Below are positions 1 through 11,020 of a DNA stretch of 64,000 nt, piece by piece (position 1 is the first letter of the stretch; each line of letters starts with the position of its first letter). The DNA comes from Limanda limanda. Taxonomy: Eukaryota > Chordata > Actinopteri > Pleuronectiformes > Pleuronectidae. The notes under the pieces were generated by a model. It did not search any database, had not been told where the DNA came from, and worked only from the letters and a program-made list of their open reading frames with translations. Position numbers and translations under genes: made by a program. The stretch spans positions 18,785,748-18,849,747 of the forward strand of contig NC_083651.1 of NCBI RefSeq assembly GCF_963576545.1, read 5' to 3'.

Positions 1-2381
1 GTATTTAGCTCGTTTGAATGTTTAAAATTTCATGGACTTATTGACTTAACAAGTCAAAACAGTTTGAACATATGGCATTACAATAATCAAGACCATAGCT
101 AACTGCATTATTGTTGTCATGATGGCTTTTAAGATGGTTTGTCTTCATAGACATTTCTTTCTCTAAAAGATACGTTAGTTAGTTACATATCCTCCGAGAC
201 TCTGGCTTTCTCCTGGATGTCAGATTTGTCAGCTAACAGCCATCTCTCAGTCTGATTCACGTATCAGTTTCCTACGAGAGGAGATAAATGTCCTCACCCC
301 AGATCCCTCCATCACTGCCAGGGCGCATGTTTGTGATAAAAACTGAATAATGCAAAAAAAGGAAGATGCAGGCCAGTGATTTAGCAGCAGTGTTGTGTTG
401 GTGGGATTAAAGATGCTGCAGCTGCAACACAAAGAGCAGGTAAATGCACCGGCTAGCTGGTAAAAAGTTGCCGAATGATAATATTTAGTGTGTGTGAAAA
501 TGTGTTCCATTACTACATTGCCCTGCAGTTATACAGCTACACGTGGGTCTTATTAAGTTGCTTGACAGCGGAATGCATTTGCCAAGTCTGTGCCTCATGC
601 ATGTGTTGAACATGCTGCATGTGGTCATTATTTCTCCCCCTTAAAATAGAAATGTCAGAAGCAGGTGTTCGGCTGTGTCTCACGTATACGGAGGACATGG
701 TTAACTCCATAAAATAAGCAGGGAGCACAGGACACACTCGGAACAGAGGCAGCACTTTTCAAAACGTCCAGAACGTCCTCATTTATCCATTCGTTTCCTA
801 ACTCTGATAAATAAAATCCAGAAAATGTTATTTTTCCCCATTCTGAAAGATAGTGATAACAACTCTGGCTGCTCTTTGGCAAAGTGTTCCCTATTTTAAA
901 TTGGTGGAAACAGGGGTCAGTACCACAGGTACATCCCAAGCAGCTGCCATCCACCTGATGTAGCCTCATTACCGGTGGTGTCTTGTTCCTTCTACTGGTT
1001 TTCTAGGCAAGCAGAGCCTGTTTCAATAGGCTGTCTGAAACTACACACAGAGCTCCACCCCATGATTAACAGGAATGAAGATGTCACACGTTCACCGAGG
1101 TCGATAGTGAGATAACTTGTATCGATTTGAGAAGCTGAGTCACAGGGAGATTTGCTGGTTTACTTGCTGCTGCTACTTCTTAACACTTAGGGAGGAACAC
1201 AAATATTAAAATAATAGACTGTATACTTATCTAATGCACAAGTCGAGTTTCCACACACATCTGCACATGTGTATAATAGAACATGGGATTTCATAACTGA
1301 TCTCAGAAGAGTGTATCGTCTATTTTGGGCAGCCGAGAGGTGTCGGTGATGGTGAAGTTGATGTTGAAGGAAGAATTCTCCGCGGACCCAAAACTTGCTT
1401 GTATAGTTTAAAGTTTATTACACAAAAGTCTTACAGGTCAGGACGGACTCATGAAATCCAGAGACATCCACACGCCAATAGTGGAAGCCCGCCTTTGCAG
1501 GAGTTGAGCACACATTATATAGAGAGCTTGCGACCCAAGGCAAAACAACACCCCAAATCTCGTGTTTCAGCCGGACACAACTGCATGTGTCTAAGCATAT
1601 AATGTGAATGAAATAGTGTATCCATAAAAACATGCCTCGTAAAGAAAGACAAAGACCCATGTTCTGTGCTTATCCATTAACAGGTCAGAGATCATTCCCT
1701 AGAGGCGAGAACTAACTAAAAATATAATGAGGAATTACTGAGAAGCTAAAGATGAGGGCTGCATGGTTAAACATGTGATCCTGGTTCATACCCAGGTTAC
1801 AGGGATCTATATAGCTGAATATACCACAAGTGGAAGCATCATTTGATATCGCTCCCACTTGCCGTTTTACTCAATGTCGAATTTGAGTTAAACTGTTCAC
1901 ATGGCTCGGTCATGCTGATTGGATGCCATGAGGGGTTACACAGGGAAATAGAGTAAATGTGGTTTATTGTCCCACATCTGAAGATCGAAAGTTGAAGCTG
2001 ATGTTGTTGAGAGAGCATTTCCCTCCACTGATGTCTGCTGGTGAAGAACAGTAGGATCGGGGGGAACTCAATCAGCTCCTGCATCATCTCCCTGAGTGTG
2101 GTGTCTGCGGTTGCCATGGTCACACGGAGAGTCACAGCGGCCGGTTTGAAAAGTTGAACCACTGTGATCTTCAGCAACAAAGAGCCGTGTGCGTCCAGCC
2201 GGAGTGGCAGCCGGCCTCCCACTCCTTGCCGCCGACCCTGCAGCCGTCACAATGAAATTGAAAACCATGAAAGCAGCAGCAATCGATCAGCGTCTGAAAG
2301 CAGCTTTACAGGAGGAGGCAGGCGGAATCAGATAAACAACTCAGAAAATTGGCAACAAGTGGTTGGAACAGGCAGACGGGC
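1..2381. other. Host flank, no recognised gene
   Basis: This is AT-rich non-coding sequence. Several open frames exist on the minus strand (for example about 2222-1839), but none resembles a protein family I know, and they lack a consistent exon structure. A possible LTR fragment (about 1363-1660) is listed separately. The segment ends at the target duplication of the large KDZ transposon. Confidence 0.5.
1363..1660 (-). mobile_element. Possible solo LTR fragment
   Basis: Read on the minus strand, this stretch has LTR-like order: a TATA-like ctatataatgtg near 1520, then about 100 bp further an AATAAA in tgtgtaataaacttt near 1415, then a tail ending at ...cttcaaca. I could not find the other end or a target duplication, so this may be a truncated or solo LTR, or chance. 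Confidence 0.3.
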
Positions 2382-2388
2382 ACGGTAG

Positions 2389-2780
2389 CAACCCAGTCTC
2401 ATCAGCAAACGTTCAGAGGGAACGTTGGTCCACTTGGACAAACGTTTCCATCTCACAATCTGGCCTATCAGATTGTGAGATGGAAACGTTTGGTCCGCCC
2501 ATTGTTTTGCATTAGCGTGTTTTCACGTCACGTGACTCCCAAGTTCCCGTCTGTGAAAAGGAAAACATGGCGGACATTCATCTTTTCAGATAAAAATGTC
2601 ATTTTGTAACTTTGTTTGGGAATTAAAATACATTCTGACACCATTTCTAGCGAGAAATGTGCTCTTTGCTTCCATAATCTTCAGTCAGTTCATGCTTATG
2701 ATCTACGTTTTGTTAGTTATCACGAAGATTTTGTCCGATCTCGGCAGAAAATTGTCGTTCCTAAGGTGGTTGCTAGGGAC
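2389..2780 (+). repeat. Left terminal inverted repeat of the KDZ element
   Basis: About 390 bp that reappear inverted at 15008-15412. The outermost 110 bp contain three successive inverted repeats: AACGTTC/GAACGTT (2408-2414 and 2420-2426), GTCC/GGAC (2428-2439), and a perfect 22-bp stem with an 8-base loop (2440-2461 and 2470-2491). The conserved core also includes the stretch around cacgtcacgtgac near 2523-2535. Confidence 0.85.
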
Positions 2781-2850
2781 TCTTACCCCAATCCCGGAAA
2801 TGACGTAAATACCGTCATACCGAGCCGAAGCCGTCCGTGGATGTTCGGCT

Positions 2851-2857
2851 TATAAAT
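2851..2857 (+). promoter_or_regulatory. TATA box of the KDZ transposase gene
   Basis: TATAAAT lies in a GC-rich setting, about 53 bp upstream of the first ATG (2904), leaving room for a transcription start near 2880. It lies just inside the left inverted repeat, where a transposon promoter is expected. Confidence 0.6.
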
Positions 2858-3340
2858 ACCGCCTCACCTCGGCTCTCCGGTCCATTCAACTCAAAACAAC
2901 TTGATGAACATGGACAGCTCTGAAGACGACGATGCTATTTTCCTCGCGGATGCGCTTTTGGATGAGTGTCGGGTAAGAAGTTTACTTTTGTGTTGTTTTT
3001 ATTATAGTTATTGTCGGGTTTGAATTAAAGGGCTGAGAGAGAGAGAGCGAATTTGGAGTCAGACGATAGAGGGAATGTAATTCATTTGGTAATGTTTTAT
3101 TGTTTTGGCACAGTACCTACGACGGTAGCCTTTGTTACCTCGGTTGTGAATACATGTTTGGTGAGACTACTTCCGTTTAGCTCATCATTGATGGACGCTA
3201 CAATGTGGATTTCAACATAAACAAAAAATGCAGCGGTATAAAAAAAACTGAATCGGCTCATAAAATAGTTTTACATGGCACCGTGTAAGTTTAGGTTGTA
3301 AAGTATGGCCTGTGGGGGAAGGGCTCAAATAGTGCAAGCC

Positions 3341-3363
3341 GGGGGGGGGGGGGGCTGGGGGGG
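3341..3363 (+). repeat. G-rich tract in transposase intron 1
   Basis: A run of 14 G, then CT, then a further G run, followed by more G blocks up to about 3412. It could form a quadruplex on the sense strand or transcript. It is most simply a low-complexity tract inside an intron. Confidence 0.6.
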
Positions 3364-3825
3364 AGCATATACTGTATATAGGGGGGGAGCCCTGATAGGG
3401 CCAGCGGGGGAACCTATGATGGCCTTTCACTATTGGTGTTGTGTGTGTGTATGAAGTTTGTTTTTGATTTCTAAAATACAGGATGGTTTATGATTTATTA
3501 ATTATTTAGATTAACACGGGATTTTTTTGTCTAACATTATTGGACTATACAAGATCAATTTGGTTGAATTTATGTAATACGACAATGATGGTTTTGTTCA
3601 TAACAAGATGTTTGTATGTTGTAATAAAGTTTTAAGTAACAAATAGTATGCTTTGTGTCTCAATTCTTGAATCAAGGAGAATCAAACTGAAGCAAAAGGA
3701 GTTGCAGCAACATCCAAAACTGGGACAGAACAGTTTGTTTGGCTTGATGAGGACCAGGAAGGGCAACCTCTCCCAAAAAGGAGAAGAACAGGAGAGAAAC
3801 GGAAGCGCCGTTCAGCCACTGGTTC

Positions 3826-4154
3826 GTAGTTTTTTCCTTTTTGTTCATTCAAAACCATACTTTATTTCTCCTCAAGCAAGATATCAAATGTTATTCCATC
3901 CTTCTGCAGATGCCCTGGGAAGCACAGACCCTTCAAGTGCTCCATCTACTAGTGGACAACAGATGGATACTGGGACAGTCCAAAACATAGGTAGTTTTTC
4001 CAATTTGTTCATTTGAAACTATACTCTATTTCTCCTCAAGCAAGATATTAAATGTTATTCCATCCTTCTGTAGATGCCTTGGGAAGCACAGACCCTTCAA
4101 GTGCTCCATCTACTAGTGGACAACAGATGGATACTGGGACAGTCCAAAACATAG
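3826..4154 (+). repeat. Tandem duplication of an exon plus its intron in the transposase
   Basis: Two adjacent units, 3826-3990 and 3991-4154. Each contains an 81-bp exon (3910-3990 and 4074-4154) that differs at one silent position (CTG/TTG), plus about 83 bp of preceding intron, more diverged. Because 81 is a multiple of three and both exons are phase 1, the duplication adds 27 residues in frame (D-A-L-G-S-T-D-P-S-S...). The next intron again begins gtagttttt. Confidence 0.85.
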
Positions 4155-7100
4155 GTAGTTTTTTTTTTTCTTGTTTGTAATGGACTGATACACTCTAGAT
4201 ATATTTACCCCATCTTCACATCTGTTATTCTCCTAACCTCTACCCCTTAATTTCCCCCTGTCAAGACTCCCTCATCCAGGAAGTGCAAAACCTCTTGGGA
4301 TCTCCTACTGCAGAACCCCTCCCGTCACAGTGGAAGGATAGGCAAACATCCACCTTGGAAAAGTGGACTTTGTTAAGGCCTTTTATGGTTAATCAGATGT
4401 TATTGTCTGAGAAGCCTAAAGAGGGACTTTGTCAGCACTGCAGACAAAAGACTGCAGTAGTGAGGTGTCATGATTGTCTACCAAGAACACTTTACTGCTT
4501 AACCTGTGATTTTGCCATACACAAGTCTATGGTGCTCCATAATAGAGCATCCATGGTAGAGGGGTTCTTCAGGCCACTGCCGCCATCAACATGCATCAAG
4601 GACGATGAGGGAGGAAAATTCTCCTACTATGAAAGAGGTATTTCTAAGTTACAAAACAGACTATTTTAGATAAATTTGATTCAATCCAAAAAATATGCTG
4701 GGTGAAATAAGCACTGACAGAATACCTCAACCGATTAAAGATGGTGATATTGGAATTTAATTTATCAAATTATTTTCCCCTTGCTTCCTAGAATGTTTTT
4801 TACCAATCGCACTTCCCTGCTGTGATTGTTCATCTGGGACAACAACTGTTTCCACCAGAAAGCAGGTCATTCTGATTGGCATGAATGGTAATGTTTAAAA
4901 AATATATCTTTCATACAGTAATGCAATTTTAAATTGCTTGTGCATCTAAGTAAACACGTTTTGTCTTGGTTTTTCAGGCAGATACAATCTGTCCCTCCCA
5001 CATGGTAGCTGCTCCTGTGGAAAGACTTGTGCAGTGGAAATTGCTGATCTAGTTGAAAGTGGGTACTGGCCAGCCACAGTCAATTTTGAAACACTGTATG
5101 CTGTGGATTTGTTCTCTACATTTGAGGATCTGAAGATTGCGGCTCCGGGAATGTCACGGCAAGCTTTTGTTAGCATGCTTGAACATCGGACAAAAGTCTT
5201 TGGTCGTGTGAGTATAAGTTGGTACTAATTTCCCACTGCTTGCAATACGTTTCCCATATTTCTTATAGTATATTGTTTTTTTTGTCTGTCTTTTGCTATC
5301 AGAGTGGAAAGATATGTGGGGATACCATGCAGAAGGCATTTCTGGAATGGACCTATGCAAAATTTGAAGTTGAGAAGCTTTCTCAGGTGCAGCATTTTCA
5401 GTGCCAGGCATGCACACCCTCTATGTTGGCTGTTGCGGTGGATGGGAACCGCAAACTATACCGCTTTAAGAGCCAACCAGGGTATGTAGAAAATTGTACA
5501 TAGAAAATTTAGAATGCCATAAACATGTAATTTTTTTAAATGGTTATACATTTGTTTGTTTTAAGACCTGGTGGGTTTTTTGATGGCGTATTTCTGGCCA
5601 AGGACTCTGAGGTGTCCTCCTTTGTTGACTACATCCATGGGACGACAAAACACGTAAGTTAATAAACATGGTTCCTTATTTTACGACAACGTTAAATTAA
5701 TTCTTTTACCCTGTGAAAAAAGTGTTCCTCTTATGTATAATGTTGACCCCATCAAACATCATTTTAGCAATATTAACACCTTCAATTAATGCTGATTAAA
5801 ACTTTGTATTTTGTTTTCTTAGAATACTGCAAAAGGGCGATGTGGTACAAGTCAATGGGCGGCTGCACAAGAATCCGCAAACAAGTCTGCAAGCAAAGTA
5901 GATGAAGAAGGTGTGGAAGTTGCTGTCTGCCGTCATGGATTCTTGCTTAAGGGACTGAATATGTTCCGTGGAGAAATATTTGCATATCCCTTGTATCTGC
6001 AAAGACACCTTGCTTCACAGAATGTGCAGTTTTTTTGCTCTGATGTGGTGTGCAAATACTGGCCGTATCTGCAAAGGGTTGTGCGTCACTGTCCAGAGCT
6101 GCAAGATTTGTTGACCATGCGTCCATTTCTCTCCATCATGCATGCAAAAGCACATTCCTGGATGTGTGAGGTAATGATCACCAGTCTCATTATCATTTTC
6201 AAAACTGTTTCTCTTTTTCAAATGGTAACATTGAAGTTAATGTGTTGCAGTTGCAATGGGGAGGACGTAATCAACAAGGGGCCGGGACAACCATTGGGGA
6301 GGAGGTTGAACAAGTCAACAGCTTCCTCTCCCGAGCAGCCATTTGTTCCAAGTACATGTCCAAAGCTGGTAAGTCTTTAAAATGTATTTATACCTTTTTA
6401 TGTTTTTTCGTCTCCTAACCTGATATGCATTGTGTCTTAAGTTCGCACAGATATACTTACACTTCAAGCAATTGGCTGGAACAGGCGGAAAGCAGAAAAC
6501 CTTGACCGAACATTGGCCAAAAGATACATCAAGGTACAAACCAAGTTACCTTTTTTTTTCCGGGGAGGGGGGCTGTAGACATTTTCTAATTTTGTTTTTG
6601 TTTTGTCAGACAATGCAAAGGATTACAGAGGCCACAAAGGACCTTCAGCACATCAACACTGAGTTGTCTCTAGAGGAAGACACCGTCCAGCAATGGGTGT
6701 CAGATGTTCAACAGTGGACGACAGGTATTGTGGAAAAAGAAATGATTTTATTCTTGCACAATGTCCTTTGTCTCTGTTTACACAAGGTCTACTCAAAAAG
6801 CTTGACTGTAACCTGATATTGCCATGAATACATTCTTTTTTTCTCATCTTCACAAGGACCAACCAGCCCAAATGACTTGCAGAGGACCATTGAAGGACTG
6901 TATCTGAGCATTAAGCAGCGGAAATTTCAGCTTTATCGTCAGTCTGGTAAGACATAATATATTACTATTTGGGGGGGTGTAGCCCATGATTTAAAAATAA
7001 ACTACAAACACTGCGCTGCGGTTATATACCTCCGCTAACCAGTGCAGTTTCTGTGAAAGTATTTGCAAATCCTTTTATTCATATAAATATCACTTACATT

Positions 7101-8335
7101 CTGACAAAGACAATAACATCATTGTGGCCTTGGCCTGTGACCTCAAGGTACCAAAATAGAATCCTTGATTTGGTACAAGGAAAATCTGCAATGTATTATG
7201 TTATTGGTGTAAGATTGGTCATCTAAGGGTACACTAAAAATGTTGTTTGTCATTCTAGATGGCAATAAGCGGAGACATCAACTCAAAAGAAAGCCTTGGA
7301 GGATGCCATCATTAAACACAATGCTACTGTGGAGGAAGCAGACAAACTCCCTCCTCCTAACGAGCTCTTGGCTAATGACAACTATTCCTGGCAATGGGAG
7401 TGTAAGTCCTTTATTGAAAGCCACAGAATACCAAATCTCTCACTCAACCCCTTGCTTTATATGTAATATAATTTATAACTCTTTTGATATGATTTCCAGG
7501 TCATGGTGATATGGTACAGAAAAAGAAAGTGTATGACAAGGTAATGCTGCTGTCCAGACTTAAAGAGGAAGCTGTCATTGTGGTTTGTGAGGTAAAGCAG
7601 CACTTGCAGTACATGAGGAGTGTGGTGGGAGAGCTTTCCTCTCAGCTTTCTGAGGCCATCGGCGGGCAAGGTAAAATACATTTTATTTGTTATATTTATA
7701 TATATATAAATATATACAAACAAACACTAATAAAACATTTTCCTTTTTGAAAACAACTCAGGCAGTACTGAGGCATTGTTGGGGACGGAACGTGCAGGAC
7801 TACTCTGCGTGCTGAAGAGGAGATTGCACGAAGTTCAAGCTCGTCAGGCTGCAGCAGGTAGCACATACCAACACATCCTTGGGCAGCAAACTTCTTTGGA
7901 TGACTCTTCCTCTGAAGAGGAAGACTTGGAAAGTAACTCCTCCAGTGATGAAGAACTGTGATAAGGTAAGGGTGTGAATGAACTGGTGTTGTATGGTGTC
8001 AGTACAATGTCTCTGTCTGTGCAATGGTATAGGCTGGTCTGTAAGGAAGATTGTTGACTGGTTGAAGCCAAGGTAACCATCTTTATAGTTCTAACACTCT
8101 TGTTTGTGTGTCTCCTTCAGTTCTTCTCAAGTGAAGCTGTACAACTGTGCTCCACCACCACACTCCTTCCCGCAGCCTCCGCTCGTGACGCTAAACCTCC
8201 TGTCTTCATCAGACCAGGCAGCAAACCTGGGGGGCCAGAACTGACTCCGTAGCTGACCGCTCCCTCTGGACCCCCTTTCCCAAAATACATCAGAATGCAC
8301 AGAACTGTCACTGCCTTACTGTATTTTTTTGTACA

Positions 8336-8341
8336 TAATAA
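8336..8341 (+). terminator. Poly(A) signal of the KDZ transposase
   Basis: AATAAA lies 375 bp after the transposase stop codon, in gtacataataaattac. It is the first canonical signal downstream and marks the probable 3' end of the transcript. Confidence 0.55.
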
Positions 8342-10264
8342 ATTACATCTAACATAACTTATTGGGGGATTTCCTTGAACTTATACACCATGTTATTGGC
8401 AGATAAAATGCTCAGAGTTGGACTGATGGGATGGGTGATGCAAGATGAGGGAGATATACCTGGATGCTGTGTGGGACATCTTTAGACATGGGAGTGACAA
8501 TTACTCATGTTGCTCTGTTAGTGTTTGTATATTGTTCCACTCTCCTTGGTGAATCAAGTCTACATTCAAATCTCCTGCATACGTCATCAGCTGCTGCCTG
8601 AGTTCTCCTTACACCAGCTTCAAGAAAACTACCATCACAGTATCATTGTTTCTACATTGTCTGTTTTCCTAAAAGTCATACTAAATACAGAAACAATATG
8701 TAGGTCACTTCCATGAGCTCAAGAGACAAGTGACATCTTGGCTGCTTATATTTGGGTCATCTTAAAACATGCACCCACCAGGTAGTGCACACTGAAATCT
8801 TCAAAACCATGGTCAAGGGAAAATGCACTAGAATTAGTATGAATTCCAGGTAATCGTGAGTCAGGAGGCTGGGGACAGGTGACCTATGCGCTTCTCTCTC
8901 TTTGTTAAAACAAAACATGGCCGACATTCACCTAACCCTAATATGAAACTACATATGAACTCTGCCCCACGGTGATTCAGCATGGTGACAGCCGCAGGAA
9001 GAAGATATTCCTGAACCTGCTGGTCTGGGAACGTAGGACCCTGTAACGCCTCCCAGAGGGGAGGAGGGCAAACAGTCTGAAACTCGGTTGTGATAAATTG
9101 GGTTGTTAATGACCTAAAGAGTCTCTAACTTGGTACAAAGTGAAACATATTATTGTGTATAACCCAAACATACATATTTTGACCATATCTGGCCATTAAA
9201 TACCACTTAAAACAGATTTGACAGATTTGATCCAGCTTGGACCTCAAAGGGGTCTGAGAACATACACCCCAGAGGGCCTGTGCTTGGGGCAAGATGGAAT
9301 TTAAACTTTGTCGTAGGACAAAAGCAAAGACGTCGTCGTAAAGGTCTTGACCTCGGGAGTAACATTATGTCAATGGGGAAGTTGTGGATGGCTCCTGCTC
9401 CTCAGGGATGACCTTTGAACCTTGCACCTGAGTCAGTTTTGATGAATTACAGGATGGAAACTAAATATGCAACAGACATGTTATGACCTGTTTTGGAAAG
9501 GTCTTGAACTCCACTACCATAGCCCAATGCAAAACTATGGGGTGCGCCACTGAGTAGGGCCAAAACCTTGAAAAAACTAGATATTACCGTTTTATTAGTA
9601 AGAAAAACCAAATCAGACAAAACAGGTTTTTTTCTCACACCAGAAAAACATAAAAAAGCATGCAAGGTTCCAAGGCAAGGCGCAATCTCACATAATAGTG
9701 AAAACACATGAGCACTACACAGGGTGAATTTGTAGTTTTTCCGGGTTGAGATTAGAGCTGGGAAAATAGGGTTTAGAAAACATATTAGGGGTTGGTTTTT
9801 TAACCATGAATGTAAATATTGAAACTGAAACACATATATCTCGCCATAAATATCATCAAAACGCATTTTTATTAAGAAACATTGCTTAAATATAGCATTT
9901 TCCACCAATAATACCGGAATCTCCGCCCTCTTGCTTGATCAGAGCGCAGAAGAGGTCTACGCAGGCGCATTGATACCGGTCATGAAAGTTGGAAATTAAT
10001 AAACTATGTTACATACAGTAGAAGAACATTAACAATGTTTCGAATGTTTAAAAATATCTAATGCTTAATATGAGTATTGGTGTAAGTATATGGACATAAT
10101 ATGTGGACACAAGTATAAATATTGTTGTAAGACAATTAATTAGTAGTCCGGAGAGTATGTACAACAGTGGGTGGAGGGGGGGTTCCTGGAGGGGGCGCTG
10201 GGGGTGGTGGTGGAGGGAAATGTGCGGGATGAAGAAGTCTTCACCCGCGACTTCTTCATCCGCC
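8342..10264. other. Non-coding interior of the KDZ element
   Basis: Between the two genes of the element I see no coding sequence. A long open frame on the minus strand (9908-9447) lacks family motifs and has no supporting exons. The stretch contains one recognisable interspersed-repeat fragment (8982-9081). Confidence 0.5.
8982..9081 (+). repeat. Interspersed repeat fragment
   Basis: The order 'gacagccgcaggaagaag', 'cctgaacctgctggtc', 'cgcctcccagaggggaggag' and 'gcaaacagt' matches a very common teleost dispersed repeat that I recognise from memory but cannot name with certainty. It is probably a LINE-derived fragment inserted into the KDZ element. Confidence 0.4.
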
Positions 10265-10427
10265 CTACTCTCCCTCTGATTGGCTAGTTGTCTACCAATT
10301 AGAAATGAGGAGTGTGATCGGTCAGAGTTTAGGTCAGGGGTTAGCCAATCCGAACCAGAGAAGAGGGCGGGCATTGTCGTCATCGCGGAAAACCTGACTC
10401 TCCTCAGCAGTTGACGCACCCTCAAAG
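10265..10427 (+). promoter_or_regulatory. Putative promoter and 5' non-coding exon of the accessory gene
   Basis: There are several CCAAT motifs in both orientations (gattggct near 10277, accaatta near 10296, agccaatcc near 10343) and a GC-box-like gggcggg near 10367. They are followed by a splice donor ctcaaag|gtaagg at 10427/10428. The matching acceptor is ttcttccag at 11013, seven bases before the accessory gene ATG. Confidence 0.45.
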
Positions 10428-11020
10428 GTAAGGACCGGGCAATGATGAATATTAGATTTAAGCATTAAATAATATCTTAATATGCTGTATTCGTTGTTTT
10501 AATAATGAACAAATAATGGAGCACAGTACATATTGGTTGCTAACATTTCAGCTTGGTGTGACTGAGATCAAGCATTGTAATTATATGTAGCTAGGTGTTA
10601 TGGTCACCTGAGACCCTGATGGTATTGTACCAGGAATTATACTGATAACCCAGAGGTACTTATTTGTCTTTCTTATTAAGTTGTCAGCACCTATTATGTA
10701 TATAAAACACATAACTACACTCCACATTGAAACAAATAACAACTGATAATTTTGAAACATTTCCCAACAGAGCATAAACTCATGAATTTCTTTTATTGAG
10801 CTTTAATTTCACAGTCCAGGCTCCAAAATGATAATTTTTACTGTTTTATGCAACTTAAATGGTGTGGGTGTGTTGGTATGAATGCCAGAGTATAGTGTGT
10901 GCGACACAAGCATTTACGTCCACAGTGTACTTTTTTTAAAATAAGGCACAAAATTTAAAATAATTTAGTTCTTTTGTCATTTTGGTTGTTTATGTCTTGT
11001 GTTTTTCTTCCAGAGTTAAG

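Larger units (their letters stand above)
2904..7961 (+). pseudogene. KDZ-family transposase, 17 exons, two frame breaks
   Basis: Cut-and-paste transposase of the KDZ RNase H-fold family, about 872 aa. Exons: 2904-2972, 3677-3821, 3910-3990, 4074-4154, 4266-4637, 4792-4887, 4978-5207, 5303-5481, 5565-5653, 5823-6170, 6251-6368, 6442-6533, 6610-6724, 6857-6946, 7259-7401, 7500-7670, 7762-7961, all GT-AG. In order: an acidic start, a basic nuclear-signal-like KRRRTGEKRKRR, a zinc region with CQHC, CHDC and CLTC pairs, GYWPAT (typical before the KDZ core), VDGN, CSDVVCKYWP, a TTIGEEVEQVNSF block carrying the likely catalytic Glu, then helical regions and an acidic serine-rich C-terminus. Two breaks are visible: a T7 run at 5575-5581 puts exon 9 out of frame, and exon 15 changes frame between about 7280 and 7296. 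Either the copy is dead or these are assembly indels. Confidence 0.8.

Noticed and set aside
1839..2222. 127-residue open frame on the minus strand
   Set aside because: I could not match it to any family, found no flanking exons, and it has no clear donor site.
3341..3363. G-quadruplex as a regulator of the transposase
   Set aside because: The G run is real, but nothing else in the intron supports a regulatory role.
9447..9908. 153-residue open frame on the minus strand
   Set aside because: No known motif, no splice context, and it lies in the non-coding interior of the KDZ element.
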